DNA of 64,000 nucleotides from Ophiocordyceps camponoti-saundersi (nom. inval.) (lineage: Eukaryota > Ascomycota > Sordariomycetes > Hypocreales > Ophiocordycipitaceae): NCBI GenBank assembly GCA_003339415.1, contig PDHQ01000005.1:321621-385620 (forward strand). Reading direction: 5' to 3'. Shown piece after piece: positions 47,699-59,115 of the stretch. The notes beneath the pieces are model-generated. The model worked only from the letters and a program-made list of their open reading frames with translations, had not been told where the DNA came from and did not search any database. The position numbers and the translations under genes are program-made. Positions within the stretch are counted from its first letter, which is position 1. Every line of letters starts with the position of its first letter.

Positions 47699-50071
47699 AG
47701 AAGGGGAGGAAGAAGGGGGAGGAGAGGAGGGGAGGTGAGAGGTGAGAGAAAAGGGTCTTTTGCCACATTATTGTGTGTAAGAGAGAGAAAGAGAGTGCGT
47801 ATGTGTGAGTGAGGTTGATGAAGTGTGTGTTTGTGTGTGTCAAAAACAATTCCTCTCCCTCTTCCCTTTTGTCCCCCCCCCCCCCCTTTTCGGCCCCCCC
47901 CCTGTTTTCCCTCTCCTTTGTACGTGGCAAGCAAAAAGCGGGTTGTCTGTCTGCATCATGTGATAGTTTATACATATGGCGAGAGGAAGGGGCATGACGA
48001 GTAAATGAATTTACCGACCTAGTCATCTAGGTACCGCTGAGTCCCAGACTCCTAGATGGCCGAAAGACGTTAGTATCCGACGAGGCGTCTTCTCTTCTTT
48101 GCCGCCGAGGTTGAAATCGGTAGTGCATCCACACCGGCCCGCCAAGATTGGGTATAGCATGTACGTGCATATATGCATATATGCATGCATGTATGTAGTA
48201 TATATGTAGGTAAAGGATAGGGGGGTTTCGGGGAACGGAGGGGAGAACGATAAATCCGGGGGACCGCAAGAGGTAAAAGGGGTTTGTGTGAAGAGAAAAA
48301 AGGGGAGTGGCGGTGATTAGTAGGGGCTGCTGCATCAAGTTGGCATGAAGTAACAGGTTCCCCGGTCTTGGCATTAAGAAGTGTGTAGTGCATACTATGT
48401 AATAGACGGTCTGGGACTGCCGAAGGCGAAGAAGGTGATGAAAGCGGTTCCGCATCGTGGCACCAAGGCCAACCTAGATTGCGCAATCCGACTACAGACA
48501 GACGAATACATACAAGGAGGGGAAAGGGAGGAAACAATGAGACATGGTCCGAGAGTCTTGAGGGGGTGGTAAGAGTAAGACCGTAGGGAAGATGCCCGGG
48601 GACGGAGAGGAAAGGCGGCTCGTCATCGGCCGGCTTGAGGTCGTCATCGGGGGGAGGGGGGGGCCGGATTTTGATCATGTGGCAGTATCTGGAGCAAGCC
48701 AAGAGGCATGGCATAGTATGCATGTAAAGGTATACAGTAGCTGCCTGTCTGCCTGTCTGCCTGTCCACGTATGTATGTATACATACATATGTAGTATGCA
48801 ATTAGCCGGGTAAGTGCCCCTGATGGATGGATGGATGGAGGCTTGGAGCATCATGGAGGGTATCGAATGGGGGATGGAGGATGGGGGGATAAGGGGATAG
48901 GGATGGTGGATGAAGGATTGGGCTCACGTGGGCGTTTTCTTTTGAGCCTTGCTTGACGGTTGCGTGACAAAGCATAAATTCACGTCGTCGCCCGCTTACG
49001 GAGATGGCTTGTCTTAGGTAGTGATTGTTTTGGCAGTGAGCAGATTGGTTACCAGTTGGTTATTGGTTTAGTAGATTACCTACCTACTTGCTGAGTACGG
49101 ATACTTGATCTCTATCTTGCATTCTTCGTCTTCTTCTTCTTTCCCTTTAAAAACTTACCTGCTTGAGAGAGACAGGCAGAGACAGAGGCAGAGACAGAGA
49201 CAGGGAACTGACTATAACGAAGCCGGCGTTGAACAAGACGAACCCTTTCTGCCTACCAATCCCACACACGCACACAGAACACAGGCTCTCCCCCCTCCTC
49301 AAAGGGACAGGCAAGGACAGGCAAGGGCAGGCAAGGGCAGGCAATTGACCATTTCCCCCATCGTCTTTCTCCTTGTCTCTTATTAATAATCGAGACGTGC
49401 TTTTTTTCGGACATCGCGTCATTTCACTAGTGGATTCTTCTTCTTCTTCCTTTCCCACTCTTTCTCTCTCTCTCTTGACGACCTGACGAAACAAACCCTC
49501 TTTTCTTTTCTTTTTCTCTCTCACCCCCCTTGGAAACAGACTGACTTGGAAGTGGGCTCTTCCTTACCTTACCCCCGTCTTCTTTGCTTCTTTCCCCTTT
49601 TCCCCTTATTTACCTCTGTCTGCGCTTTACTTGCTTTCATCTTGACATATCTATCTACTACTCAATTTAACCCTAATCTCGTTTTCTTGACTCTTGTCTT
49701 TCTCTGGAAGAAGGGAGAGATAGAAAGGAAGAAGAAGAGAGGGAAAGAGAGAAGAGAGAGAGAGATTTTGGCGTCTTCTCTTTTCTTCTTGTCTCTTTTT
49801 TTAAAGGGGGGCTTGGATTCCCTCTTGCTCCGAAGTGGGTTCGGATACACACGCATACGCACGCGCGCACAGGCACAACCTTTGACGGAGAGATACATTT
49901 ATCCTCTGAGAGAGGAATTGAGAGGGAACGAGAGAGAGAGAAAGAGAGCGAGAGAAAGAGAGCGAGAGAAGGAGGGCGAGAAAGAGGGACACACACAAAC
50001 ACATACACACGCAGAGAGAAGAAGAAGAAGGAGAGGGAGACAGAGAGAGAGAGACAAGAGAGCCCTTGACC
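47699..50071. other. 2.4-kb intergenic region upstream of choline sulfatase
   Basis: No supportable gene. It has C14 at 47873, TATG/CATA repeats, GATG repeats near 48825-48900, a GTACGGATA element at 49095, and tandem repeats (GGACAGGCAA-like) at 49305-49343. The final 600 bp are GA-rich leader sequence. A CACGTG lies near 48924. Confidence 0.55.
49305..49343. repeat. Tandem repeat of a 10-bp GGACAGGCAA-like unit
   Basis: Four imperfect copies of a 10-bp unit (GGACAGGCAA, GGGCAGGCAA) lie about 730 bp upstream of the choline sulfatase start codon. Confidence 0.8.
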
Positions 50072-51885
50072 ATGTCTCCCGACCTCAACTCGCTGCCCAT
50101 GTCGGGTCCCCTCGCCAGCGGCCCCAAAGGCCCAGACGGCTCCAGGCCCAACATCCTCTACATCATGGCTGACCAGCTAGCGGCCCCCCAGCTGGCCATG
50201 TACAATCCTGAATCGCAAATCAAGACGCCCAACCTCGACAGGCTGGCAGCCGGGTCTGTCCAGTTCGACTCTGCCTACTGCCCATCGCCTCTGTGCGCCC
50301 CGTCGCGCATGAGCATGATCACCGGCCTGTTGCCCATGAAGATAGGCGCGTTTGATAACGCTTCGCAGATCAGTTCCGAGATCCCGACCTACGCCCATTA
50401 CCTTCGCTCGCGGGGCTACCATACCGCCCTCGCCGGCAAGATGCACTTTGTCGGCGATCAGCTTCACGGCTACGAGCAGAGACTTACCAGCGACATCTAT
50501 CCAGCCGATTTCGGCTGGGCTGTCAATTGGGATGATCCGGATGCGAGGCTTGAGTGGTATCATAATGCAAGCTCCATCCTTCAGGCTGGACCTTGTGGTC
50601 GGAGCAACCAGCTCGATTACGACGAGGAGGTCATGTTTCGAAGCACCCAGTATCTTTGGGATCATGTCCGCCAGGCGCCTGACGAGAAGAAGCCCTTTGC
50701 GCTGACCGTCTCCCTCACCCACCCTCACGACCCTTACACCATCACCAAGAAGTACTGGGACCTCTACGAAGGCGTCAACATCGACCTACCCAAGGCTCGG
50801 ATCCCCAAGGAGAAGCTCGACACGCACAGCAAGCGTCTGTTGCGCGTCTGCGACCTCTGGGATCAAGACCTGACCGATCAGCAGATCCGGCGGGCCAAGC
50901 GCGCCTACTACGGTTCCGTCAGCTACGTCGACGATTGCATCGGTAGGCTGCTGGAGACTCTGCGAGACGCCGGTCTGGCCGACGACACCGTCGTCATCTT
51001 CAGCGGCGACCACGGCGACATGCTGGGCGAGCGGGGGCTGTGGTACAAGATGAGCTACTTCGAGTCGTCGGTGCGGGTGCCGCTGCTGGTCAACTATCCG
51101 CGCTGGTTCGCGCCCCGACGAGTGTCGCAGAACGTCTCGACCCTCGACCTGCTCCCCACCATATGCGACCTCATCGGAACCAAGCCGGCGCCCTACCTGC
51201 CCATGGACGGCATCAGCATGCTGCCCCATCTCCTCGGCCGAGACGGGGGTCACGACACCGTCCTGGCCGAGTACACGGGCGAGGGGACGGTGCGACCCAT
51301 AATGATGATCCGTCGGGGGCCCTGGAAGTACATCATCTGTCCGGCCGACGAGCCGCAGCTGTACAATCTCCGAAACGATCCGCTCGAGCTGGATAACCTG
51401 GCGACTCGACTGCGCAATACTACCAACATTCCCACCAAAAAGGAGAACCCGGCTCTAGCCGAGGCTAAGATGATACTTGCTCAGTACGACGCCGAGGCCA
51501 AGACTCGGTGGGACTTTGACGCCATCACCGCTCGGGTTTTGCAGTCGCAGCGCAGCAGGCGACTGGTTTGGGATGCGCTGAAGCAGGGCAACTTTACTAG
51601 CTGGGACTTTGACCCTATTGACGACGGTCGAACCAAGTGAGTTGATCCCTAAAAACCTCCGTTCTTATTTTTTTTCTCTTTGCAGTCACTAGTCACGCGA
51701 AGAGGGGAAGAGAGGGAGGGGGAGAGGCACATCGGGATACGAGATACAAGCGCTGACACAAGCGCAACAAAAGATACATTCGCTCCACGATCCCCCTCGA
51801 TGAGCTTGAGCGCCGGGCGCGCTATCCGTTTGTCGGCTCTAAGTCTCACACCGTCGTCAAGGCGGTTGATTCCACCCGCGGATGA
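50072..51885 (+). CDS. Choline sulfatase
   Basis: Two exons (50072-51636, 51774-51885) encode 558 aa. The 137-bp intron has a weak AAAAG acceptor, but splicing yields the C-terminal tail KYIRSTIPLDELERRARYP, typical of choline sulfatases. The type I sulfatase motif is CAPSR with Cys75, the residue turned into formylglycine. Other sites are NILYIMADQ (metal-binding), GKMHFVG, SLTHPHDPY and FSGDHGDMLGERGLW. The enzyme releases sulfate and choline from choline-O-sulfate, a store and osmolyte in fungi, and is usually induced when sulfur is scarce. No signal peptide is visible, so cytosolic action is likely. Start: ATG at 50072; an upstream TTG is not a start. The tandem neighbour IQGAP is not related. 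Confidence 0.93.
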
Positions 51886-52676
51886 AGCCGGAGTTTTGCG
51901 ATGCGACCAGCGGATGAAGCCGGGTCCAGCGAGACGAAAGACGGGCAGGTGAATAGCGAAAGAAAGGGGCGCCAGCATGGAAAGAAGAAAGAAGGAAAGA
52001 TTCGACGCAAGCGAAAGAAACAAGACGAGGATCCTGCCAAGGACTGCTGGCTGCAAGTGGCCAGTTACCTGTCTTGGGAGGGGAAGTCGAAAAGGTCCCT
52101 CGTTCTGGTTTCGGGAGATATTCGTCTAGCCTTTTTGGATTAGGTGAGGTGCTGCTGCAAGCGATTATATGTCTTTGTGGATGGAGTCGGGGGAATGGAA
52201 GAGGACGATCATCGCGTGCGAGGAGGAGAGGGAGAAGAAGAAGAAGAGGGAGGAGAGAGACGCGGAGGCAGAGGCGAGGGAGAGAAGAGAAGAGAGGGGA
52301 TGTCGTTGAGGCAGAGCCGCGTGAGGCTCTGCTGGTTGAGCGGATCCCTGAGTGGGGGCCCTTTGGGGGCCATTTGGGGGCCATTTGGGGGCCGTTTTGG
52401 GGAAGCGATGATGGGTTGGTTTGGATTGTGCGTGGAGTTGGGTGGCGTGACTTTGTGGCTACTTTTGTGGACGTACAGAATGTAAAGCTTATCACGTATC
52501 TGTCCCGTACCCCTCCTACCTCCGTTTACCTCGAACCTTGACCTTGACCTAAACCTCAGCCTTCTCTGTCGGTCCAAGGCTTTCTTTCTCGATTCTATCG
52601 GCAACCAGCATCAGCCACCCCTTCCTCATCGCCATCATCTCTCGTCATCAGCTGCTCCGCCGCCATCTCCACCACC
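51886..52676. other. Intergenic region, choline sulfatase/MED8
   Basis: 791 bp. It holds an AG-rich patch (52220-52300) and the G-rich direct repeats at 52353-52402. The final part before MED8 is the likely leader. No gene was found. Confidence 0.6.
52353..52402 (+). repeat. GGGGG(CCATTT) direct repeats, G-quadruplex capable
   Basis: Five G-runs of four or five bases are spaced by 6-7 bases (CCCTTT, CCATTT, CCATTT, CCGTTTT) on the + strand, 275 bp before the MED8 start codon. Confidence 0.9.
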
Positions 52677-53547
52677 ATGGCGACGCTCAGCCTCGACGAC
52701 GACGAGCTCAAGACGGTGGAGCAGATGGTCTCCCGGCTGGCGCAGCTCTCAAGCAGCATCCAAAGCCTCAAGATGGACATTCTGAAGAGTAACCCTCTGC
52801 CTGCCCCGTAAGTTTGTTTCCTGTTTCCCGCCCTAAAAACACGTTCATGCCAAGATCTCTAATCACGAAAATTCCTCGACACACGAAAAACACAGATCAT
52901 CCCTCCAAGCCTCAGCGCAGATCCTACAACGCAACCTGCAAACCGTCCTCGACAACCTAAGCGAAAACGCAGACCTCTTCAGCCGCATGGCCATCCACCC
53001 AGCCACTAACTACCCAGGCCGAACACAAGAGGGCGTCCTCACCCAGCTCCTGCGGAAAAAGCTAGAGCCCGACGTGGAAGAGCTCGTGGCGGCCGGACGC
53101 GAGGCCGCGGCGGCGCTCGTCACCCCAGAAGGTATCCTGGCCCTGCAGGACATCTGGGACGAGCTCAGGCAGTGGACCCACGACCGAATCGCTACCTACG
53201 TCCGCGACGAGGCCGGCAAGGTCTTTACGGCGGAGGAGAGGGTCGAGGGTGTGGACAAGGTTCGGACTGGGTTGAAGCGCGCTTTGGAGGAGGAGAGCGA
53301 TGACGACGACGAGAATGATGATGATGATGATGCTGAGGATGAGGATGGCGCTGACAAGTCGAAGCCTCCCAGGGGACCTGAGCTCGAAACGCTACTCTGG
53401 TTCAGAGAGCATGGTGATTTCGATCTGCCTGCAAACGTCGAGTATGAGAATAAGGTGGATCCTTATAAGGGACTTCAGGGCGTCGGCGTCTTTCCGGAGA
53501 GCCTGGATGATGCTGCGCCGCCTGCGCCGCCTGCGCCGGAGGCGTGA
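52677..53547 (+). CDS. MED8: Mediator complex subunit 8
   Basis: Two exons (52677-52807, 52896-53547) encode 260 aa. The start codon is in a perfect context (caccATGG). The N-terminal helix region (DDDELKTVEQMVSRLAQL, IQSLKMDIL) and the second helical region (LQRNLQTVLDNLSENADLFSRMAIHP, YPGRTQEGVLTQLLRKKLEP) match the conserved Med8 fold. An acidic tract of Asp/Glu follows near 200-220, and the tail is Pro/Ala rich. Med8 is a head-module subunit of Mediator, linking activators to RNA polymerase II. The intron is 88 bp. It is convergent with the DUF1295 gene, and a G-rich repeat lies in its promoter. Confidence 0.94.
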
Positions 53548-53999
53548 TATTGACAACGCGGACATACCCACAAGGCCACAACACACCCACACCCACAACA
53601 CACACTCACAGCACACAACACACACAACACACACTTCTTCATCGAGATCATCTGCCCGTTATTGCCAGAGACTACCAACGCCGAATAGCGACATGGCGAG
53701 TCACGCATTAATCCCCCCCCCCCCCCCCTTTCACATCAAACACTGCCCGTATCGTCAGCGCCAACCTTTTTCGCAAGGGGCTGTGGCCTTTTTTTTCGGA
53801 CGGAAGATCTCCCGATGCAGGCGCCTCAACTACGTGCTGGCAAAGTTTCACGCGGCTTCACTAGGTGGGATGGTATGGCGATTGGTGTATGAAATGGCCT
53901 CATTTATACAAAGCTGGCCTCATCATCTACACATCGATCCCCACCAATTATAGAAAGCTATGCGAGACAAATAAAACAAAGACCATCTTCATAATGGGC
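53548..53999. other. Convergent 3' region, MED8/DUF1295
   Basis: 452 bp with an ACAC-rich patch after the MED8 stop, a C16 run at 53713-53728 and a possible AATAAA signal at 53970 on the + strand. No gene. Confidence 0.6.
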
Positions 54000-55191
54000 T
54001 TACATCAACCTCTCCTCTCCGCTGTGTCGGTCCCGCTCGCCGGCCGTCTCCGATTGAGGGCCGTGATAGTCGGAGCCAGCTCCTGGCGGTGATTGATCCG
54101 AATGCTTTGCTGGGTCAAAGACGTAGATGGGAAACTCGAGGAAGAGGGTGCGCTTCAGGAAGACGGGAAGACGGGCGTAGATCTGGGGCGGGAAGGGGAT
54201 GAGGATGCTGGTGCGTTGAAGCCATAATTGGTACTCGAACCAGTTGTTACCCTTTTCATACCGCGCCTTGGCCTTGGGCCGCTCCGAAAGCGGCAGACCG
54301 GAGACGAACATGAGGAGGATGGTGAGGAAGAAGGGGCCGAGAATGGTGGCGTAGAGAGCCTTGTAGGCTTGGCCTTGGACGAAGCCGTCGGCGGCGGAGG
54401 AGACGGCTATCATGTAAATGGCTGGAAAGAGTTGCCCGTCAGCGTCTTTACGTGAACGACGAATGAGATGAGAGGAAATCTCACAGAACTGAATGATGAT
54501 TTCGCCGAAATAATTGGGATGTCGAGAGACGGAGAACAGGCCCTTGTCGCAAACGGCACTGCCATCGTGGGACTGACGGAACAGGTATTTCTGCACATCG
54601 CTCACAGCCTCCATGAAGAAGCCGATGGTGAAGAGGATGATGCCGGCGATGTCCCTTCCAGTTCCAAAGGGATGCTGCGGAAAGCGGGTGACGTTGGGCG
54701 AGTTGAGGACGGTGACGGGTAGGGAGACGGTCCAGACCCATACCATCTGAAAGATCCAGAAGCCGAGAAAGGGGAAGAACTTGTCGCGCTTGTCGTCGAA
54801 GCGGTCATCCTTGCCTGTTCTCAGGATGCGGAAGAAGAGAAAGCCGGATAGTCGGACGGCCCAGATGATGAGGAAGAGAGAGGCTACTACCTGGCGGGCG
54901 TTGTGGTGACCTGATAGTGAGAGGGTGAGGATGGCTAGGACGGCGAAGTTTGAACCGCCGGCGAGATCTTATTTTGAAGATGTGTGAGTATATATGTATA
55001 TATTTGTGTGAGGGAAGAGGGGGTGTGTTTTGTCAGGGTGAGTTGTGTATGGATTTTATATGGGGATTTTTACCTGTTAGTTTGTCGAATTTGAAGCTGT
55101 AGGCGATGGAGAAGAAGAGCAGTTGGTAGGCTATTGTGACGAGGGCGGTGATGGCGAGGTAATAGTTGTCCAATACGTGGACAGTTGCCAT
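54000..55191 (-). CDS. DUF1295 family membrane protein (steroid 5-alpha-reductase-like)
   Basis: Three exons on the minus strand (55191-55074, 54967-54485, 54421-54000) encode 340 aa. Exon 1 starts MATVHVLDNYYLAITALV. The protein is polytopic with about seven hydrophobic segments. The C-terminal half has the family motif SRHPNYFGEI, preceded by FFMEAVSDVQKYLF. These mark DUF1295, related to steroid 5-alpha-reductases and isoprenylcysteine methyltransferases, whose members reduce or methylate lipophilic substrates in the ER. The actual substrate is unknown. Introns are 106 and 63 bp. The tail is Ser/Gly/Glu rich and not conserved. It is divergent from the Gly/Asn-rich gene over 2.2 kb. Confidence 0.9.
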
Positions 55192-57435
55192 TATGAGGTA
55201 GGAGAAGGGAGATGAAGATGCTAAAAATCAACGCAAGAGGGATAGGGGAGAGGATGATCTGGAAGAGAATGATCTTCTAGAGGTTGGATTGTTCTCCCTT
55301 GCGTGTATAAGTCTTGGGGGGAAGAGAGAGGTTGGACGGAACTACGACGTCAGTTTCCCCCCCCTTCGTCTAGTAGGTAGATGGCGAACACGTGCATTGG
55401 CGGACGGGATATGCCGCTGCAAGGGAGGGGGGGAGATGGGGAAGAAGAGCTGGTTCGCTAGTGGGAGAGAGTGAGAAGGAGACTGCAGAAGTCTATGACG
55501 CTTCTGCGAGGGGAAAAGGACGCTAGCTTCGTTCTAGGGTGGTTCTCGTTTTTTTTATTCTTTGATCGCATGGCCCGGCGATTATCGGGCGAGTCAGTTG
55601 GTAGATGGTGGTGGTGGTGGTGGTGGTGCAGGTGAGGAGGTGGTGGTGGTGAGGAAGAGGTGAAGAAGAGCCTCAGAAGAGGTGAGAAGGTAGAGAGAGG
55701 TAGGTGACGAGAGGATGAGGTGTGCTTTGTCATCCATCTCTGTCTTGACAGAGAGAGACAGGGAGAGCGAGAGAGACTCTCCTTCCATCTTCTCCGTCTT
55801 CTCCTATCTCTCTCGTCCCCTGACAACCCCCTTCTTCAGAGCCATCTCTTCAAAAGCTGTTACCAAAAACGAACCATCACACAAAAATAGGACAACGACA
55901 AGTCATTCATTCATTGCTCCTCGAACTCCTCTTTCCACTTCGTCGTTCTGCCTCTAGTTTCCAGCTGAATCGCGATGCTAGCCTCCCTCTCATAGGTACT
56001 TACATACCACCTACCGCCTACCATCCTACCCGTTGAGCTAGGAGTCGGCGCCACTCGCACCAACATAATCGAGGCTGTTGGCGGCACATCTTACTCCATA
56101 GGAGTAATTTGCGGAGGAGAAGAAGAGAAGAAGAGAAGAAGGGAAGATGATGATGGTGATGGTAATGATGATGATGACTCAACTTGACAGCGTCGAATCT
56201 AGATGACGAATCTCCTTTCCTCTCTCTTCTTCTTCTTCTTCTTCTTCTTCTTCTTCTTCAGTTAGACTAAATCACAAGCCCTTTCCCTTCCCGTCAGGGA
56301 CATGTTGACCTTTTATCGCTTTCCAAAACTCGCTAACTCTACGGATTACAGATAGTCGTCTTCTTTTTCTAGATGGAAACACCACATTCGTCTCGTCTTT
56401 GGGCTACTGGGTCGAAATCAAAAGCAGGGGGCTGAAAATCACACGTCGTTATGCGACACCCATTCTTTCGCCTTCTACAACCAAGATCTTCTCCTCTTTA
56501 CCCCCCCCCCCCCCCCCCTCTCCTAAACAGAGAGCGACATACACACACACACTTACGCACACACTTACACATACATACATACCTACATACAGAGAGAGAG
56601 AGACAGGAAGACAGAGGCCAGAGCCCCTCCTTGGAACCGGGTCCCTCTTTTTTCCCCCACATGGCTCGGCCGGCTCCTCTTGCTCGGCCCCATGTCCGTG
56701 ACGATTCCTGTCTGAAACCCAGTTTCAGACTCCAAGCTAAAGCAGACTGAGCCAACTTTTTTTTCTTCCCTTCATCTTCTACTACGTCTTCTTATCCACC
56801 CTGCGATCTATACACCTTCCTCACTCTATTGCTACCTAACTAGACTATGTACGCTATGCTCTCTCCATCGTCTGTCCCCTTCTTGTATCATCTCGGCCTC
56901 CCGAGGTTTTGAGTTTCGCGAACCGCCGCTCCCCCCTTTTTTTCTTCACCTCGTGGATCAGGAGTTGTCCCTTTTCCACCCCCTTTCACTGTAGTCTGTA
57001 TGTATGTTATGAAGGTAGATATCCGTGCGTTTATGTTGGACCGCCTTCCGCGCACCCATAATGGTTCATTCTGTACTCTAATCCCCCCTTTTTTCCCCTT
57101 TCGCTGTGCGGATCGTTCTTGTCTTCCTTTTCCTTCTGGCTCTTGTTGTCCTTGTCCTGCTCCTATTGTTGCTTCCTTCTTCTGGACGAAGAAGAGCGAG
57201 CGAAGAACAAAGGAAAAGGGAAGGGTTTCCGTTGGTTAATGGAGACATCGTCAACTTCTTATTGCATGTCTGTTCTCAACTTAATAATTACCGCTTGACA
57301 ACTCGGCTTCTCCCCTTCCATCTTCGTCACTCGAAACGGGAGCCTTCAACAGCTGGGCTGTTCTCTTACATCTCTTTTCTTTTTTTCTCACCTTTTAATA
57401 TCCCGAGCTGCTGTGCAGCATAGCAGTCAGCGACG
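55192..57435. other. Divergent 2.2-kb region, DUF1295/Gly-Asn-rich gene
   Basis: No gene is supported. Simple repeats are a GGT-rich run (55605-55655), a (CTT)n array at 56226-56259, a C18 run at 56501-56518 and CACA/CATA tracts near 56540-56590. The last few hundred bases are T-rich and may be the leader. Confidence 0.6.
56226..56259. repeat. (CTT)n trinucleotide repeat
   Basis: About eleven CTT units on the + strand. Confidence 0.9.
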
Positions 57436-58041
57436 ATGCATCTCAGGGCCTATAGCGTCCTGGTTGCCTATTTCCTTGTGCTGGTATGAGAATGAGACTA
57501 TACAATCACATCTCGGCTCTCTATTTTCTCTCATAGTTGAGGACACTGATGAGCTGACTTTCGTATACTCTAGGCCACAGCAATCGCAGCGAAGGATCAT
57601 AATCTCTATGCGAGAAACGGCGGCAGACCCAAGCAATTGGGGCGCGCCATTAAGGCGGCCGGCGGCGGCGGCGGCGGCGGAGGAGGAGGAGGAGGAGGAG
57701 GAGGAGGAGGAGGAGGAGGAGGAGGAGGACAAGGAGGAGGGGGTGGCAGCAGAGGGCGTAATCTCAATGATGGCAACGTTGGATTCGCGGCTCAAATCCA
57801 GGCCATCAGAATCAAGAAGATCAACGAGAACGATAACAAGGTCAACAACTTCAAGGGCGAGAACCTCAAGAACAAGGCTAGGTTCAGAGGAAAGGACCGA
57901 GGCAAAGACAATGACAATAACAATGGCAATAACAACAACAACAACGCCAACGCCAACGCCGCAATCAACCGTGGCGGCGGCGGAGGCTTCAACAACGGTG
58001 GTGGAGGCGGTTTCAACAACAACGGCGGAGGAGGAGGCTTC

Positions 58042-58085
<44 letters not shown>

Positions 58086-59115
58086 CGGCGGCGGCGGCGG
58101 AGTCCTCAACAATGGCAACAACAATAACCTCGCTCAAGCCAATGACCAGAATAACCAGGGACAGACTCTTTGTTCGGTAAGGTGACCCCGACCGAATCAT
58201 CGAAACCGTCCATGGAACGAAGAGAAGAAAAAGAGCCCAGCTAACATTGATATGATGAAAAAAAAAGCCGAATCAGATTCGAACCAACATCCAGGTCATT
58301 ACCGAGACGGTCACGCAGACGACGACGGTGTTTGGCGGTGGCAATGCTGTATGTTTCCTTGACCTTTTTTTTTTCCACTCATCACGAGTTCGGAATATGG
58401 GGGATGTGCTGACCTTTTCGAATAGCAAGCTCTCGCTACCCCAGCAGCCAACATCAACAACAACTTGAACAACGGTTTCAATGGCCAGCAAGGCGGCGCC
58501 TTCAACGGCAACGGCAACGCCAACGCAGCCCTCAACAACCAACGAGGCGGCGTCGCCCTCAACAACGGCGTCCAGCCCGCTCAAAGCAACGGCGGCGTCG
58601 CAGTCGTCAACGGTAACGGCCTCCAAAACGGCCCCGGCTCCGAAGGCATCGCTGTCATCAGCCTCGACAACCAGAGCGGTGTTCAGGTCGTCAACGGACA
58701 GAGTCAATGCGTCATCAACGGCGTTGTCATGGGTGTTCTTCAGCAGGAAAACGGTAACAACAACAACAACAACAACGCTCAGAGTCAGGAAAATAACGGA
58801 CCAGCGGCCAAGATCATCCCCTTGCCGCCCAACCTCGCATCCAGCAGCGCTGTGACAACCTCGGCTACCCAGCAGCAAGCGCCAGCCACTACCCAGCCGC
58901 CCGCCGCGTCGAGCTCAACACCGGCTCCAGCTCAGGATCCAGCTCAGGTCCAGGCTCCTCAGGAGGTGCAGCCGCAGCAGCCGCCCCCGCCCCCGGCCTC
59001 ATCGTCTTCAACAACGTCCTCATCTTCCTCGTCTTCGGAAGCGCCTGCCAATACCGATAACGCTGTGCGGAGTTCCGGGCTCAACCTTGGGGCGCTCGTC
59101 AATGATGGCAAGTAG
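57436..59115 (+). CDS. Secreted Gly/Asn-rich low-complexity protein
   Basis: Four exons (57436-57483, 57574-58176, 58277-58348, 58426-59115) encode 470 aa, with all phases zero. Exon 1 and the start of exon 2 encode a signal peptide (RAYSVLVAYFLVLATAIAA). Exon 2 starts with a run of more than 20 glycines, then a basic segment rich in N and K, then FNNGGGG-type repeats and a run of about 15 asparagines. Exon 3 encodes a conserved-looking VITETVTQTTTVFGGG stretch; exon 4 is Asn/Gly-rich, then Val-rich, then Ala/Pro/Gln/Ser-rich. Two cysteines are visible (TLCS and SQCV). There is no GPI tail. I do not recognise a domain. The TETVTQTTTV motif occurs in fungal cell-surface proteins, and the composition suggests a matrix, adhesin or prion-like protein. 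The gene sits alone, 1.0 kb from the RNase P subunit. Confidence 0.75.
57660..57735. repeat. (GGC)n-(GGA)n coding repeat
   Basis: About six GGC units pass into about fourteen GGA units, encoding the poly-Gly run. The same DNA is open in other frames as poly-Glu and on the opposite strand as poly-Ser. Confidence 0.9.
58039..58085. repeat. (AAC)n coding repeat
   Basis: About fifteen AAC units encode an asparagine run. Confidence 0.9.

Noticed and set aside
57427..58200. 257-codon antisense frame through the Gly/Asn-rich gene
   Set aside because: It is open because (GGA)n and (AAC)n contain no stops on either strand; the + strand has the signal peptide and spliced exons.
58270..58290. tRNA-like B-box (GATTCGAACC)
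   Set aside because: It lies in the third exon of the Gly/Asn-rich gene, with no A-box or cloverleaf around it.
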